Below, piece after piece: positions 46,775 to 58,089 of a stretch of 64,000 nucleotides of DNA. Each line of letters opens with the position of its first letter. Positions within the stretch are counted from its first letter, which is position 1. The stretch is from Jaltomata sinuosa (lineage: Eukaryota > Streptophyta > Magnoliopsida > Solanales > Solanaceae). The position numbers and the translations under genes are program-made. Under the pieces are notes generated by a model, which saw only the letters and a list, made by a program, of their open reading frames with translations, was not told the origin of the DNA and ran no database searches. The DNA lies in assembly GCA_003996215.1 (NCBI GenBank), contig QJPP01000027.1:372001-436000 (forward strand). Reading direction: 5' to 3'.

Positions 46775-47655
46775 AACATGTGTTTTTCAAAGAAATGGAG
46801 ATAATGTTGTACTTCACATCTAACCGTAATTCTTGAGATGGAATTCTTGTTAGAAATAAGTGGTAAGATGAGAATGATTGAATATGATTTTAGCAACATA
46901 ACAGACAAGATTCTCTTGCACCTTGTTGGAACATAGTCAAATTTTTCCTTAATATATCAACCATATATTTTTTTTGATTGGGATATTGACAATTGGTTAC
47001 TATATGTAACCAAAAAAAGATATCTAAGGAGCTAACCTTTGATAATTCAAACCTAGATCCTTATACTCTTTTTTGCATATTTTATTGCTCCACTCTCACA
47101 TATTTAAATATAGCCAATTGAAAATAAAATCACCGTATTCCATCACATTATTTTTAAATCTCCTTGAACTGCACGAAAATTCATCAACTTCGACCCAACC
47201 ATAGAAAACCATATCTTTAATAATGTGGGATAAAGTTGGACTAAAGTTGATGAATTTCAAGTGTTGTTCAAGGAGATTTAAAAATAATGTGGTTGGATAA
47301 AGCTATTTTATTTTTTAATTGTGATATTCAAATATGTGAGAGTTGTGCAATTAAGTATGTAAAAGGGCAAAGTATAAGAATCTTTGTTTGAATTACTAAG
47401 GGTTAGTTTCTTAACATCGTTTTTGTTACATATAGTAACCAATGGCCAAGATCCTAATCATAAGATAGATGGTTGACATATCAAGGACAAATTTGACTAT
47501 GGATCCAACATGGTGCACGAGAATATTGCCAATTATGTTACTAAAATCATATTCAATTATTCTCATACTACCACTTATTTCTTAAAAGAATCCCTCTTTA
47601 GAATTATGATGGATGTGTAACACGATTATCTTCATTTCTTTAATAAGACACATGT
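46775..47655. mobile_element. 0.88 kb foldback element with ~400 bp arms
   Basis: The left arm (about 46775-47200) matches the reverse complement of the right arm (about 47235-47655). Paired anchors include ATAGTCAAATTT, TTGGTTACTATATGTAAC, CTCACATATTT and CACATTATTTTTAAATCTCC. The loop is about 40 bp. The open frame at 46678-46908 is only an arm sequence. No transposase is present, and a transcript would fold into a long hairpin. Confidence 0.8.
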
Positions 47656-48801
47656 CCTTTCAGCATTTGTTCTACCAAAAGCAAAGAGGAAAGAAAGAGT
47701 CGAAGAGGAAAAGTTGTACCAATTTGTTGCTGGAAAAGAAAATAAAATTATCGAAATATTTGATATTTGTCCATGAATTTCTTTTTTACCACAAAGGAAA
47801 AGGTTAAAAGCATTCTCAGAAATTTTGTTGTTTTATCCATGAATTTCTTTACAAAACTGGGATCTCTTTATTCTTTGTGTAAGTGAATTTTTTTTATAAC
47901 CGAAATTTGATTTTTTTTTTGATGACTTGATTTTTCTGATTAGTATTTGTCACTTCTATCGTAGGATCATGATCAACAATTTTGATTGATCAAATACCAC
48001 CAAATTTATGGTAAGCCTACTTTAATGGGGTCTTTGAATTCTTTAATTTAGTCCATTGGTTATGTTCTAGTCTTGATAGTTGAAGTTAATTATACAATGC
48101 TTCTATAAAATCATTTATATTATACAAATAATATAGGTACATAGATTACAAATTTTGGTAATTAAACTTCAATATATTTTAATTAGTCTTAATTTCTTTG
48201 GATTTGATGTTGGCATAATTCCCGATTCATAGTGGATGAAGAGATGGGATTCTTTTGGATATAATTTGATTTTGGTCGGATTGTGATTAGAAATCAAAGA
48301 TTGATGGATTTTTTTCCATTTTATAAAAAATTTCCTAAAATAAGTAGTGTATAGTGGCAAAGTGCCATATATATTTTGGGTGATAGCTGCATTTCAAGAG
48401 AAATATTAACAACAGGGAGATGAATTATATTAATTATATACTTTATCTTATTTCCATGGATTATATTAACATCGGGGAGATGGTCCTATTACTCTTGAAG
48501 ATAATAAATTGGACTTTCTAATATGGACAACACTCAACAGTTGAAGAAAAGAATTTCTTAAAAGTGAGCTATAATTTTCTACAGAAATATGCTGGTCACA
48601 GAAAATGTTATGAAAAAAGTAAACCCCCACCAAAAATTTAGGACCTTTTGAGGGTAATGCCATAATAGTCAAAAAAATTACTTCAATATTGGCAGAACCA
48701 AATTGTGAACAGAAGATTTAAGATGATTTGAAGGACCACACCTTTATGCATCAACTCGAACAATATATGACTAGTAAGAAATATGATATTTTTCAGGGCA
48801 A
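47656..48801. other. AT-rich intergenic DNA, no gene seen
   Basis: Nothing recognised. TTATATTAACATCGGGGAGAT (48461-48481) repeats part of an earlier stretch near 48400, a minor local duplication. Confidence 0.5.
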
Positions 48802-49162
48802 CTTTCAGAAATAGCTTAACTATAAGCGAAAATAGGCTAACATAATAACACTTTCAATAATTACAATCTGTAGCCCGCTGTATTCATTTTCGCTGGTACC
48901 CGCTGTATCAACTGTATGCAATTTACAGTATTTGATATAAAATACAAATACAATAGCTAATTAATGATTGTATTCCTCTTGTATTTTGTATTTTCACATC
49001 TCTATCTCTCCTTCAAATGTATCAAATTTATCAGTTGTATTTGTATATAAGTATATGCATCGTTTGTATTTTTTTAGTCTATCATATACAAATACAAATG
49101 TATAATTTATATCATTTGTATTTGGATTGTTCAAGTTGTATCAATGAATACAATTTATATCA

Positions 49163-49245
49163 ACAAATACAAGTGTACAATCCATATCAACAAATACAAG
49201 TGTACAATTCATATCAACAAATACAAGTCTATGAATTAATACAAT
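49163..49245 (+). repeat. 27-bp tandem repeat, three units
   Basis: Unit ATATCAACAAATACAAGTGT followed by ACAATYC. The copies are nearly identical, and further degenerate units stand on both sides. Confidence 0.85.
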
Positions 49246-49442
49246 TCGTATTAACAAATACAAGTGTATCAACGAATACAATTGTATACAAAATGTATTT
49301 TTTGTATTTGAATGATGCAAGTTGTATCACCAAATACAATTTGGATTAACGAATACAAAAAACAAGTATAAAAAATACATAAAGCAATAAATGTATCCAC
49401 GAATACAACACAAACCTCTTTTTTTTCTTTTGTTCCTCGAAA

Positions 49443-49590
49443 GAGAGAAAAAGAGAGAGAGAGAGAGGGAGGCAGCGAGAGAGAGGGAGAGGGGGAGAGA
49501 AGCGAGCAGAGGTAGTGAGAGAGAGGGAGGCAGAGGCAGCGAGAGAGAGGGAGAGACGCGAGCAGAATAGGAGAGAGGGAGGAGAGGATT
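49443..49590 (+). repeat. Purine-only (GAGAGG) low-complexity tract
   Basis: About 150 bp of almost pure A/G on the plus strand with GAGAGAGGGAG and GGCAGCGAGAGAGA repeats. Such tracts can form triplex DNA and are error-prone in assemblies. Confidence 0.9.
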
Positions 49591-49692
49591 TTCCAAAGTA
49601 TTGCTATTTGGATATAATTTGTAATTAATACAAACTTAGGCTATGTTAGCTAATTAAGGTTTTAAGTATGCCTATGTATAGTTTTCCCTATT

Positions 49693-50618
49693 TTTTATGA
49701 TAAAAAACTTCATATTTCTTTTGTTAAGAATAGATATTTATTAAGTTTATACTTTTGGTGTAAGAGTAGTTCGATTGATAACATATTCCCGTATTTAGAA
49801 ATGTTTATGTTTCTGGGAATATACTTTTTGTCTAGTTTTCTTATGATTTTGTACCTTCTTGGTACTTCTAAATTAAAGGAATTACCTTAGCTTATAAAAA
49901 CACATTCTCACATATATATATCTTTCAATTAAGAAAGCTTACATATCATGTGATGTCACTGATTTATAGAGATAAACTTAATTCATTAAACATTTTGATT
50001 TAAAGCATTTTCAATAGCTCTTTAAATTTTTTCATTCTGTTTCAATTTCCCTTACCTGCAGCTTTTCAGGTTACTGACTTGGATGGAAATAAGTTAGCGG
50101 ATGGAAATTTTACCAGTTACGTCTATCCCTGGTCGGGTACAGTTTCCTTTGGATTTCTCCCTTGTAGCCGTTACTCGAATTCGCGCAAGTGTGTCCACAC
50201 CCCCCAAACTTACTTGACGAGGAATCCTTTCTCGCGAACAAACACAACCCCTACACACACCTAGGAGCACCCCTTCCTGCATATCCATACAAGACCCGAG
50301 TAGGCGGGTTGAGGTCCTACGAGGTACCCACTACTCGGAGTACCCTCCCAAAAGGAAAAAGATGTGGACAACAGTTCTCTTTTACCAATTTTGCTTTCTT
50401 TAGTAGTTTTTGATGAATTTAGATTATTTTTTTCAAATTTAGATTTTGTCATCCATAATTTATTTTTCATATTGTTGCAATTTCGATTAGTTCAGAAACT
50501 GAAAAACAATGTGTAATTCCATGTCTACAAGCTGCAATAGAAAGAAGAGCATATGAGGTATTCTGCTCCACCCTTCTTACTGTTTGAAAAATATATTCAG
50601 TTGTACATCTTATGTGTG
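49693..50618. other. Intergenic DNA with a GC-richer island at 50040-50360
   Basis: Mostly AT-rich. The island contains CCCGAGTAGGCGGGTTGAGG ... CCACTACTCGGAG, whose CCGAGTAG/CTACTCGG halves can pair. Short open frames on both strands (for example 50189-50413) show no domain. I do not recognise the island. Confidence 0.4.
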
Positions 50619-51343
50619 TGTTTGGAATCAAGGGCGAAGACAAATAGACGTGGAATTCTGTTGGCATATCCGTATAGGATAAAAATAGCCAAGACACGTG
50701 GCCCAGTTGAATCATGATACGTGGAGATCACCAGAAGTTATGAAAGGCATAGACAGACGAAACGGGTGGTCCAATCAGGCTAGGATACATCAGTAATAGC
50801 CAAAAAAAAATATTACTCCAAAAGACCATTGATGCGATACACCGCATAGGAATCAAATCGGACCAAAGCTCAATATGCCCATAGGAAAACCAACGGCCAG
50901 CACTAGCCGTTATGAAATCATTCCATAAAGGAATCCAGAAGTTATTCTTTATCCTTAAATATCATTAATTGTTATCATGAGTTATGAAGATTAATAACGG
51001 GTAATAAGCTCCTGAGAAATGACCCCTATAAAAGTTGCGAGGTCATTGCCTTGTACATAATCGATTATGACTTTACTGAATATTACTATTTTTCTTAGCA
51101 ACTTCATTACTTGTTTGATTAAGCTCGTAGCATCAACTAAATTTGTTCGAGGATATCTCCAATAACAATTTCACTGGAATCAGGCCAATTCACGCTATTT
51201 TTAACCTTATTTGCTTTACATATTTAAAATTTATTAGCTTGATTATTACTTGCTTAAGCACTTTATCTCACCCGATCAGAGAAATACCTCTTACCTTTGA
51301 ACCTCACATATAAATTCATCTGTACATATTTTTAGGATAAACA
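50619..51343 (+). mobile_element. 5' LTR of a Tat-like Ty3-gypsy element
   Basis: Begins TGTTTGGAATCAAGG and ends AAACA just before a primer-binding site. A TATA box CCCTATAAAAG stands at 51024-51034. The plus orientation is fixed by the primer site on the right. The left border is chosen as the TG nearest the start of the conserved-looking sequence and is uncertain. Confidence 0.65.
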
Positions 51344-51345
51344 GT

Positions 51346-51366
51346 TTCGTGCCCACCATGGGGCTA
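51346..51366 (+). promoter_or_regulatory. Primer-binding site of the Tat-like element
   Basis: TTCGTGCCCACCATGGGGCT is two bases different from TTGGCGCCCACCGTGGGGCT, the primer site I associate with Tat/Retand elements and which complements the tRNA-Lys 3' end. Both changes hit G/C positions, as expected for deamination or drift. Confidence 0.75.
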
Positions 51367-51620
51367 AGGATAATTGTGGTACTATTTTTATCTTACTAAA
51401 CCAATAACTAACAAACTTTGTTTTCTGCTGATCAACTAATTTATTTAATGACTGATATTGGAAATGCTAATTAGATTAATGACAATAATAACATCGACCA
51501 CCTGTTGAACAATCCCATACACAATATAGTCGATCTAAGCATAGGGAGACTCAAGCCGCGGATGGACAAGGATTCTAACACGATCATACACAAAATGATG
51601 GAAACAACGATGACCAAGAG
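51367..51620 (+). other. Leader of the Tat-like element, truncated
   Basis: About 250 bp downstream of the primer site with no gag. It is cut at 51620 by the next LTR (starting TGTCACACTTCG). The rest of the Tat-like element is not in this window. Confidence 0.6.
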
Positions 51621-53957
51621 TGTCACACTTCGAGCCTACACCCTAGGCGTGGTCGACACCCTATGGCATTGTTGGACCAAGTGTACCCTTGGTCTGGTAT
51701 ATAACTGGAACATATACTGCAAGATAAGCGGAAACTATGAAATTTAAAGCATGAGCTGAACTTTTGTAATACAATAAAATAAAATGAACTTTTAATAACT
51801 GAGACATAAAGTCATTTGAAAATTAATTACAACTAGATCGACTGACTAACTATGAAGCCTTTATTGACATACTGAATACTATTTACCGGTAGAAGGCCTC
51901 CGACCTATCTTTATGTAAGCAAGCAAATTACTGAACAAGACTACAGACTAAGTCTTTCGAAAATAATGAGGACTCACTCAAAGTTGAAAAGGTGGACCCT
52001 ACTGAAGTGTCTGACCACGAACCTAGATACCTGAAGTTGCATCATAAAATGATGCAGCGCCAAATGGCGTCAGTACATGGAATATATGGTATATAATACA
52101 ACTAAAGTGAAACAATAATAATATTTGATCAGCTGAATAACTGAGATATGAGTATGATATGTAATCAAGATCATGAAATAACTGAAGGATAAGATAAAAG
52201 TATCTTTATTTTCTGAATCACAACTGAACTGAATAGTAGAAAGATGGGATAAACTGAATACTGAATCACAAGGAACTACAAATAAAACATTGCAGAAACT
52301 TTTCTTAAAACTGAAAACTGAGTAGTTAGTAGACTGTATAACTGAAACTGAATAACTGTATAATTATAAAACTTTTCATGAACTAGTGGCCTCGGTCAAT
52401 TTCTTACTATTTAAAAAAGAACTAAGTTTTATGTTTGGGAAGTTTCTCATAACCGGCATACACCATGTGAGCTCATGATGTCCAACTTCTTGCATTCAAG
52501 TTGTGAGAATTGTCCTAACCTTATGGGGGTATAGAACGAACATGACATATGGATCCATAATAAGCCCATCTCGGGAAACATGAAAGTAGTCATCTGACTT
52601 GCGGAACAATCATATCCTACGGTGGCAATGTAATTTTTGGGGCATGCATTCTCAAACCTATACCCGTTTCGGTGCTAAACAATCCTCCCAAAATATTTAT
52701 ATATGCTCATATTGTACTGATATCATTCTGGTGATTCTTTGCTCAAATCATATCATAAACTATACTATTGGTGAGCATTGACTCTATTTTATCTGAAAAT
52801 TCCTACCTGGAGCCTTGTCTCTAAATCTGTATGGACATGCTAAACTGAACTTTCAAAATAAAATCATTCTTGTCTTTTTGAAGCATAACAATATGCATAA
52901 GAGTACTTTGTAAACTTTTTATGAACATGAATTTTCAACTTTTAAACCAATTTTTATGGAAAATATGAAATAACTTAGTAAAAACATGGAATAGACTTTC
53001 AATATCATAAAGTAAGTTCATAAGGTTTATAGGAGGAATCAATAGACATGTAATAAGAATCAACTTTATAGAATGAGTCCAATTTATGGGATTTCTCCCA
53101 TTGATCACGGAGGATTCTAAGTAATTGCATCAAGAAATAAAGGAATAGACTTTAAGAATTCAAATTCACAAAATCCTAACTTGATTCATGGACTAAACTA
53201 AAATTTAGACTTGGTTGTGGGGAAGACCAGGGTTACCACCTTGACAGGTTAGCCTTACATACCTTGGAGAAGAAGAAGAACTTGGATGGAGAACTTGGGA
53301 GAGCCTTGCTTGGAACCCTAACTTGTTGCTTGAGAGACTATTCTGTCTTTTTGAAGTTTGGGGAAGAGGGAGGAGAAGAATAGATCGATTTATGAGTGTA
53401 TTCCCTATAGGAGAGGTTAAAAGTCATGGGTTGGGGTTATGAGTTAAGGAAAGGATGAAAATACCCCTCCAAGAACGTGAAAAGAAGAGAAAAACTAAAT
53501 AAATTTGCCTGGGCGGCCAGCCTACTTAAAAAATAACATTCTTAAGTTTTAGGGTTGGGGCAGCGCGCCAGCCATCGCCCCAGCCTGCTGATGCCTGGTA
53601 AAATGCGCATAAATTTTGACTCCAAACTCGATTGATAAGTTGTCGGTGGTGCTGGAAAGATGACACAAAAACTTTTATTTGATGGATAATGGGTCACGTA
53701 AATCTTTATATTCTAGGAGGAATGCTTATTTTAAGTTAACCCTAGAAAAAAACTCATACGGAAACTTAATCGTTAGAGAACCTTTCAACTAAACTTTGTG
53801 CTAAAGGTTTCTTATGACCTTTACTTCACATCCAGTGCTCTTTCCACACATAAGAATTAATATTTACACCTACGTACTACAGAAAATTCATCAGTTTTGG
53901 GTCTATCTACATACCTAGAATGTTTTAAATTTTAACCCAAAAGTTTGAAGTGTTATA
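51621..53957 (-). mobile_element. 3' LTR of Tekay-like element E (2337 bp)
   Basis: In plus orientation it begins TGTCACACTTCGAG and ends GAAGTGTTATA; on the minus strand the first bases TATAACACTTC are a diverged TGTAACACTTC. A purine tract lies immediately upstream on the minus strand (53958-53973), so this is the 3' LTR. A GC-rich patch (GGCGGCCAGCC, GCAGCGCGCCAGCC) occurs at 53510-53600. It inserted into the Tat-like leader at 51620. Confidence 0.75.
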
Positions 53958-54136
53958 ATATCTCTCCCTTGGGATCATTCATCCTCGAATGATGGTAATA
54001 GATAGAAGGAATACCTTACATGGGAGTAATAACTTTGTATAGTCTCTCTTCACTATTCCGTAGCAATATGAACTTCATTAACATGAGGAGTTCCATAGCG
54101 AGCCATGAAAGAAACATATAGGCATGAGTCGTAGGG
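53958..54136 (-). other. Polypurine tract and end of interior of element E
   Basis: Minus-strand CCCAAGGGAGAGATAT lies next to the LTR, preceded by TTCGAGGATGAATGAT, the usual end of Tekay-type interiors. About 150 bp further the sequence switches to a TRIM-like LTR. The rest of element E is absent. Confidence 0.65.
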
Positions 54137-54296
54137 TGTAACGGTCCAACCCGCTAGTGATATTGTCAACTCTGGGCCTAGGCCTACACGATTTTAAAAT
54201 GCATCACTAGGGAGTAAGGCCTGCTTACTTATATACCCAATATCTCTCCCGTATTTTGCCAATGTGGGACTTCTAATCCTAATCTGGGATGTCACA
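54137..54296 (+). mobile_element. TRIM-like LTR (160 bp)
   Basis: TGTAACGGTCCAACCCGCTA ... TTTTAAAATGCATCACTAGGG ... AATGTGGGACTTC ... GATGTCACA, with TG..CA ends. It resembles the widespread small-LTR TRIM family starting TGTAACGGCCCAA that I remember from several eudicots. Confidence 0.6.
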
Positions 54297-54440
54297 TACA
54301 CCTCCTCTTATGGACTCAGCGTCCTTACTAAGGTTTGCTCCACCGCACGGGATTTTCCTAGACTCTGAACTGAGGTTTGCCCCACCTTACCGGGATTTTC
54401 CTAAACTCAATTTGAACTCTGGCCCATATCGACAGGGCTA
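54297..54440 (+). other. Remainder of TRIM-like element with a duplication
   Basis: Starts TACACCTCCTCTTATGGACT then CAGCGTCC, as in this TRIM family. It contains a near-tandem ~55-bp duplication (GAGGTTTGCCCCACC / AAGGTTTGCTCCACC, each followed by GGGATTTTCCTA). The second LTR is missing; element D starts at 54441. Confidence 0.55.
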
Positions 54441-57400
54441 TGTCATGACCCAATTTCTCGGTCATGATGACACCTATAACCCCTCGGTAGGCGAACCAAT
54501 TCCCATAGCCCAGAACGATTAGTAATGGGATACTAGCTAACAAGTAAGTGGAAGAATAGGTAATATAAGCAGAAGCAAGGGTTATACGAGAAGAAAAGCA
54601 ACAACAGGAGTATACAAGAAGCTAAAGCCAATCCAAGAACTGGTATCATAGTATATAAGAGCCGGAATATAAGGAGTACAAAGGGATCCAAAATAATATA
54701 TACATAATGTCTTCGAGTAGTAAGAGAGTACAAAATACAAAAGATAAACTAAAACCAAGCTCCGGTTGCCAAGAGCTCACCCTCAGTCTGGACGGTCCAA
54801 AAGTCTCCTCGGGCTAGCGGTAATGACTCACACTAGGATCTACACCAGAAGAGGCAAAGTGTAGTATGAGCACCAAATGCAAAGCAAATGGTACCCAGTA
54901 GGTATCATAGGCCGACATGGAACATATAAGATAAAAGAGCAGTAAAAAGCAAAGTAGAAGCAATTAGTCACAAAAAGCAACGAAGAAGTACACGGAAGCT
55001 AGCACAGAAGGAAGACAACAGAAAAGAACATACATGGCTAGATACTAGAATATATATCACAGGCACAGGTGAAAGTAAAAAATGACGCACCTGAGATCCT
55101 CGCAATAACAATACATATATAAGAAGTTTTCAGAAAAATGGGTGATTTACCGGTAACCTCAAGTAAAAAGGGAAGGAGGAAACAGAATGACAATAGCATG
55201 CTCGAATACAAGAATAAGAACCCAGTCAAGATACAAGTACTACTCACAGTATACAAATCATAGTAAGAAATCAACATAAGGAATAATAATAACTCGACTA
55301 AGCAATAATAAGCCTACCTACAGTCCCAACGGGCGCCCATAAACCCGAGGAACACAAACAAGTAAAGACAAACCCTCCGACATCCTATACTACCAGAGCG
55401 TACACTCAGCAAACAATAAACAAGGGTAGAACCTCACAAAAATTAATGGTATGATGCATGATGATATTTGGGTGGAACAGTAACTCTTTATGTACCCCCT
55501 CCGGCACCTAAAGGGCCCAACAAGTAGGTTTCATAGAAGGACAATGCCTGTATACCTCAACTCTAATGTTTACCCCTCCTCCGGCACACGCAGCCCAAAG
55601 CCCCTCGTCTGGATCGACAAGGTCCATGGATGTCCTCGACCACATACTAAATTTCAATCTCGAAAGCATCATCCAAAGTGGGTCTGGATCTAGTAGTCCA
55701 AATCTCTAATATGTATGCCCAAACTTTGTCCAGGTCTAAAATAATGTAATAAGTCTCTAAAGCCCACCAAGGGTGCCCGAGCATGGCCGGGTCTAAAATA
55801 GTGAAATAAAACAGCTCTGATGCTCGGCCTGACCGAGTGTAACATCATCTCAAATCAGTAAAAAACCCATCTAGAACGATGGCCCTGTCGAGTCTAGTAA
55901 TAGTAGTAAAAACTATGATAAAAACAATATTTAAACTCTTTTACCCCAAGAAGATCCACGTAAGTCAGTACCAAACTATTTTAAAGTCATTTCAGCCAAA
56001 AATGGGCCCCTAGGCCAAGCAAAGTTTAGAAAACCAGTAAAAGTAGGCTAGAAGCCCAAACCATAGTAAATTATGCGAAAAATCCCTTTTTATGCATGGA
56101 AATGGCATGATCAATCACAAATAGCAGCCTAACGGCTCATAACCAACCTATTGGCCATACACAGGCTCAAATCGCTCTACAACACAGATGGCCAGCCTAA
56201 AATCACGATAATGATGTTTGGGACTCATGGACACCCCCAAACAACCCACCATATATGGTCTAGAGTCAAATAAGGCCACACAGGACCACAAGGGTGATAA
56301 TATCATTCTACGAAGAATACAACACACAACAGAGGAAAGAAATAAGGTAAACATGGAAAAGCGGTCAAGGTCTGTGGTGCCAGGCTAATAAAACCAACCC
56401 AAGGATGCCCATTAGTACAATTTTATCCTATATATGTGAAGTCTAGAGAAGTTAGACCGTAATCTACTTTTCGTTCAAAGACAAGCTGCTAGAATGATGA
56501 TGTCTGAGCCTGAACCACTCTGAGAAGCCCCGAATGGAAGTCACACTATCAAGAACATAAACTATAAGCTAAAACAAGACTAATGATACCCATATTGCTA
56601 TAATTATAGCCGGGTCGAATTTTGGGTCACCGGCAGGCTTGTAGGTCCGCAATAAAAATAAAAAATGGAACGAACCACGATGACCATTATAATACTGTGA
56701 ACATATTCTCCAAAATTGGGCAAATTTTAGCCAAGGGAATGGAACAAAATAGCCCGCCCAAGTCTCGAATTAAAAATGGAAACTTTAAGAATAAACTAGA
56801 GAATTGAGCAAGAATACTTACCACAACGGGAAAAATTCACCAAAGGAGTGAATTTCACGGACCCACGAACATGCACTCACCAAAGGAAAGATTCTACAAG
56901 GAATTTCTCATGCTTTAGGAACCATCAACAATGTAGGTTGCACAATGGAGAAGAAGCAAAGTTTGGAGAAGAAGAACTTACCCAACGTCAAGGAAATAAG
57001 GTTTCTTGACAATTAAGAGGGATTCCGAAGACTAGAAACTGTTGGGAGCAATTTGGGAGAGAGTATTTCAAGTTTAGAGTTTGGAAAATGGAGGAATAAA
57101 AGCTGGAAAATCAAAGGAGGGAGAATATATAGCTGCTGGTCGCTGGTCAGCGCTATTGGCGCTAAACCAGCGCCATCGCGCACAGGGGAGGCCCCGCGCC
57201 AAGGGGGCGCTATTGCGCAGGCTGGCAAGAATGCGCGAGTGCGCGATCACGAGCATGGGGCACCATCGACGCTGGCAGGCAGGCGCTGGCCTAGGCGCCA
57301 TCGGCTCTGGCCAGGCGCCATCGCACCTAAGGGATGCAGGCGCTGAAGTGCTATCGCGCTGGCCTTAGCGCGATTGCGCTGAAGGCTAGCCTGCAGCAGA

Positions 57401-58058
57401 AAACCAGCTGTACTAGATTTTTCTAGGGGGTGTCTGGGCATGATCGGAACACGATATTCAAAAACCAATAATGCTAATAGAGTGGAAACGACATTCAAGA
57501 CTCAACTGAATCGATGAAACTTCCATATGAGATCGTTTCGAAGGAATGTTGACCCAAGTCAACACTAACTAAAACCGACCAACTAGCCGAAATGAGCTCG
57601 ACTCACCCGGGACCCGAACCAACCACCAACCTAACCCAAACTCATCATTCCGGAGCTGATGGAATCGTTGAATTTTGAATCTGACACTCTGATCTTTGAA
57701 AGGTGACCAAAGTTACACTTTCAACTCCAAATGGCCTGAAAATAGAAAAACCAACATAAAACCCACATCGAAAGTTCTCAGGCCTCGACTAAAGGTCCAA
57801 CTAGACCAAACTCAACATTTTGGAGCTAATGGAACTATCAGAATTCGATTCTGAGCATGTTAGCTAAGAATGTTGACTTAAGTGAACGAATTCCTAAGTT
57901 AAGGCTCTAAAATGGGGAAACAACCATAATGACCAAAGAACAGCCAGGGCACCGAGCCATCGATCCCAGTAAGCTATAAATGACTTGGGGACACTACAGG
58001 AAGGCTCTAACAGTACAAAGAAGGTGTAAATACAAAAATGACTGGAAGGATCATTACA
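54441..58058 (-). mobile_element. 3' LTR of element D (3618 bp)
   Basis: Begins TGTCATGACCC (plus) and ends GGATCATTACA. It aligns with 62635-64000. A GC-rich cluster with GCGCTATTGGCGC and CAGCGCCATCGCGC lies at 57148-57385. Open frames here, including the hydrophobic 79-residue frame at 55038-55277, are not considered genes. Confidence 0.88.
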
Positions 58059-58074
58059 TCATCCACTACTAAAA
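58059..58074 (-). promoter_or_regulatory. Polypurine tract region of element D
   Basis: Minus-strand TTTTAGTAGTGGATGA directly before the 3' LTR start TGTAATGATCC, preceded by GAGGATGAAAG. Confidence 0.7.
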
Positions 58075-58089
58075 AGGACTTTCATCCTC

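Larger units (their letters stand above)
48802..49692. mobile_element. MITE-like element with tandem and purine-rich core
   Basis: The left end AGGGCAACTTTCAGAAATAG pairs loosely with the reversed right end AGGGAAAACTATACATAGGC. Inner sequences AATAGGCTAACATA and, reversed, TTAGCTAACATAGCCTAA also pair. The core carries many ACAAATACAA / TTTGTATTTG units and a 150-bp GA tract. No coding sequence. Confidence 0.5.

Noticed and set aside
49017..49349. Tyr/Gln-rich 110-codon frame
   Set aside because: Generated by the TTTGTATTTG/ACAAATACAA tandem units.
55038..55277. Hydrophobic 79-residue frame repeated almost identically at 63251-63490
   Set aside because: It lies in both LTRs of element D within the near-identical tract, so conservation reflects the DNA copy and not protein selection. 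No transcript or start context supports it.
57053..57498. Several overlapping Ala/Arg-rich frames on both strands
   Set aside because: They coincide with the GC-rich palindrome cluster of the element D LTR, where stop codons are rare by composition.
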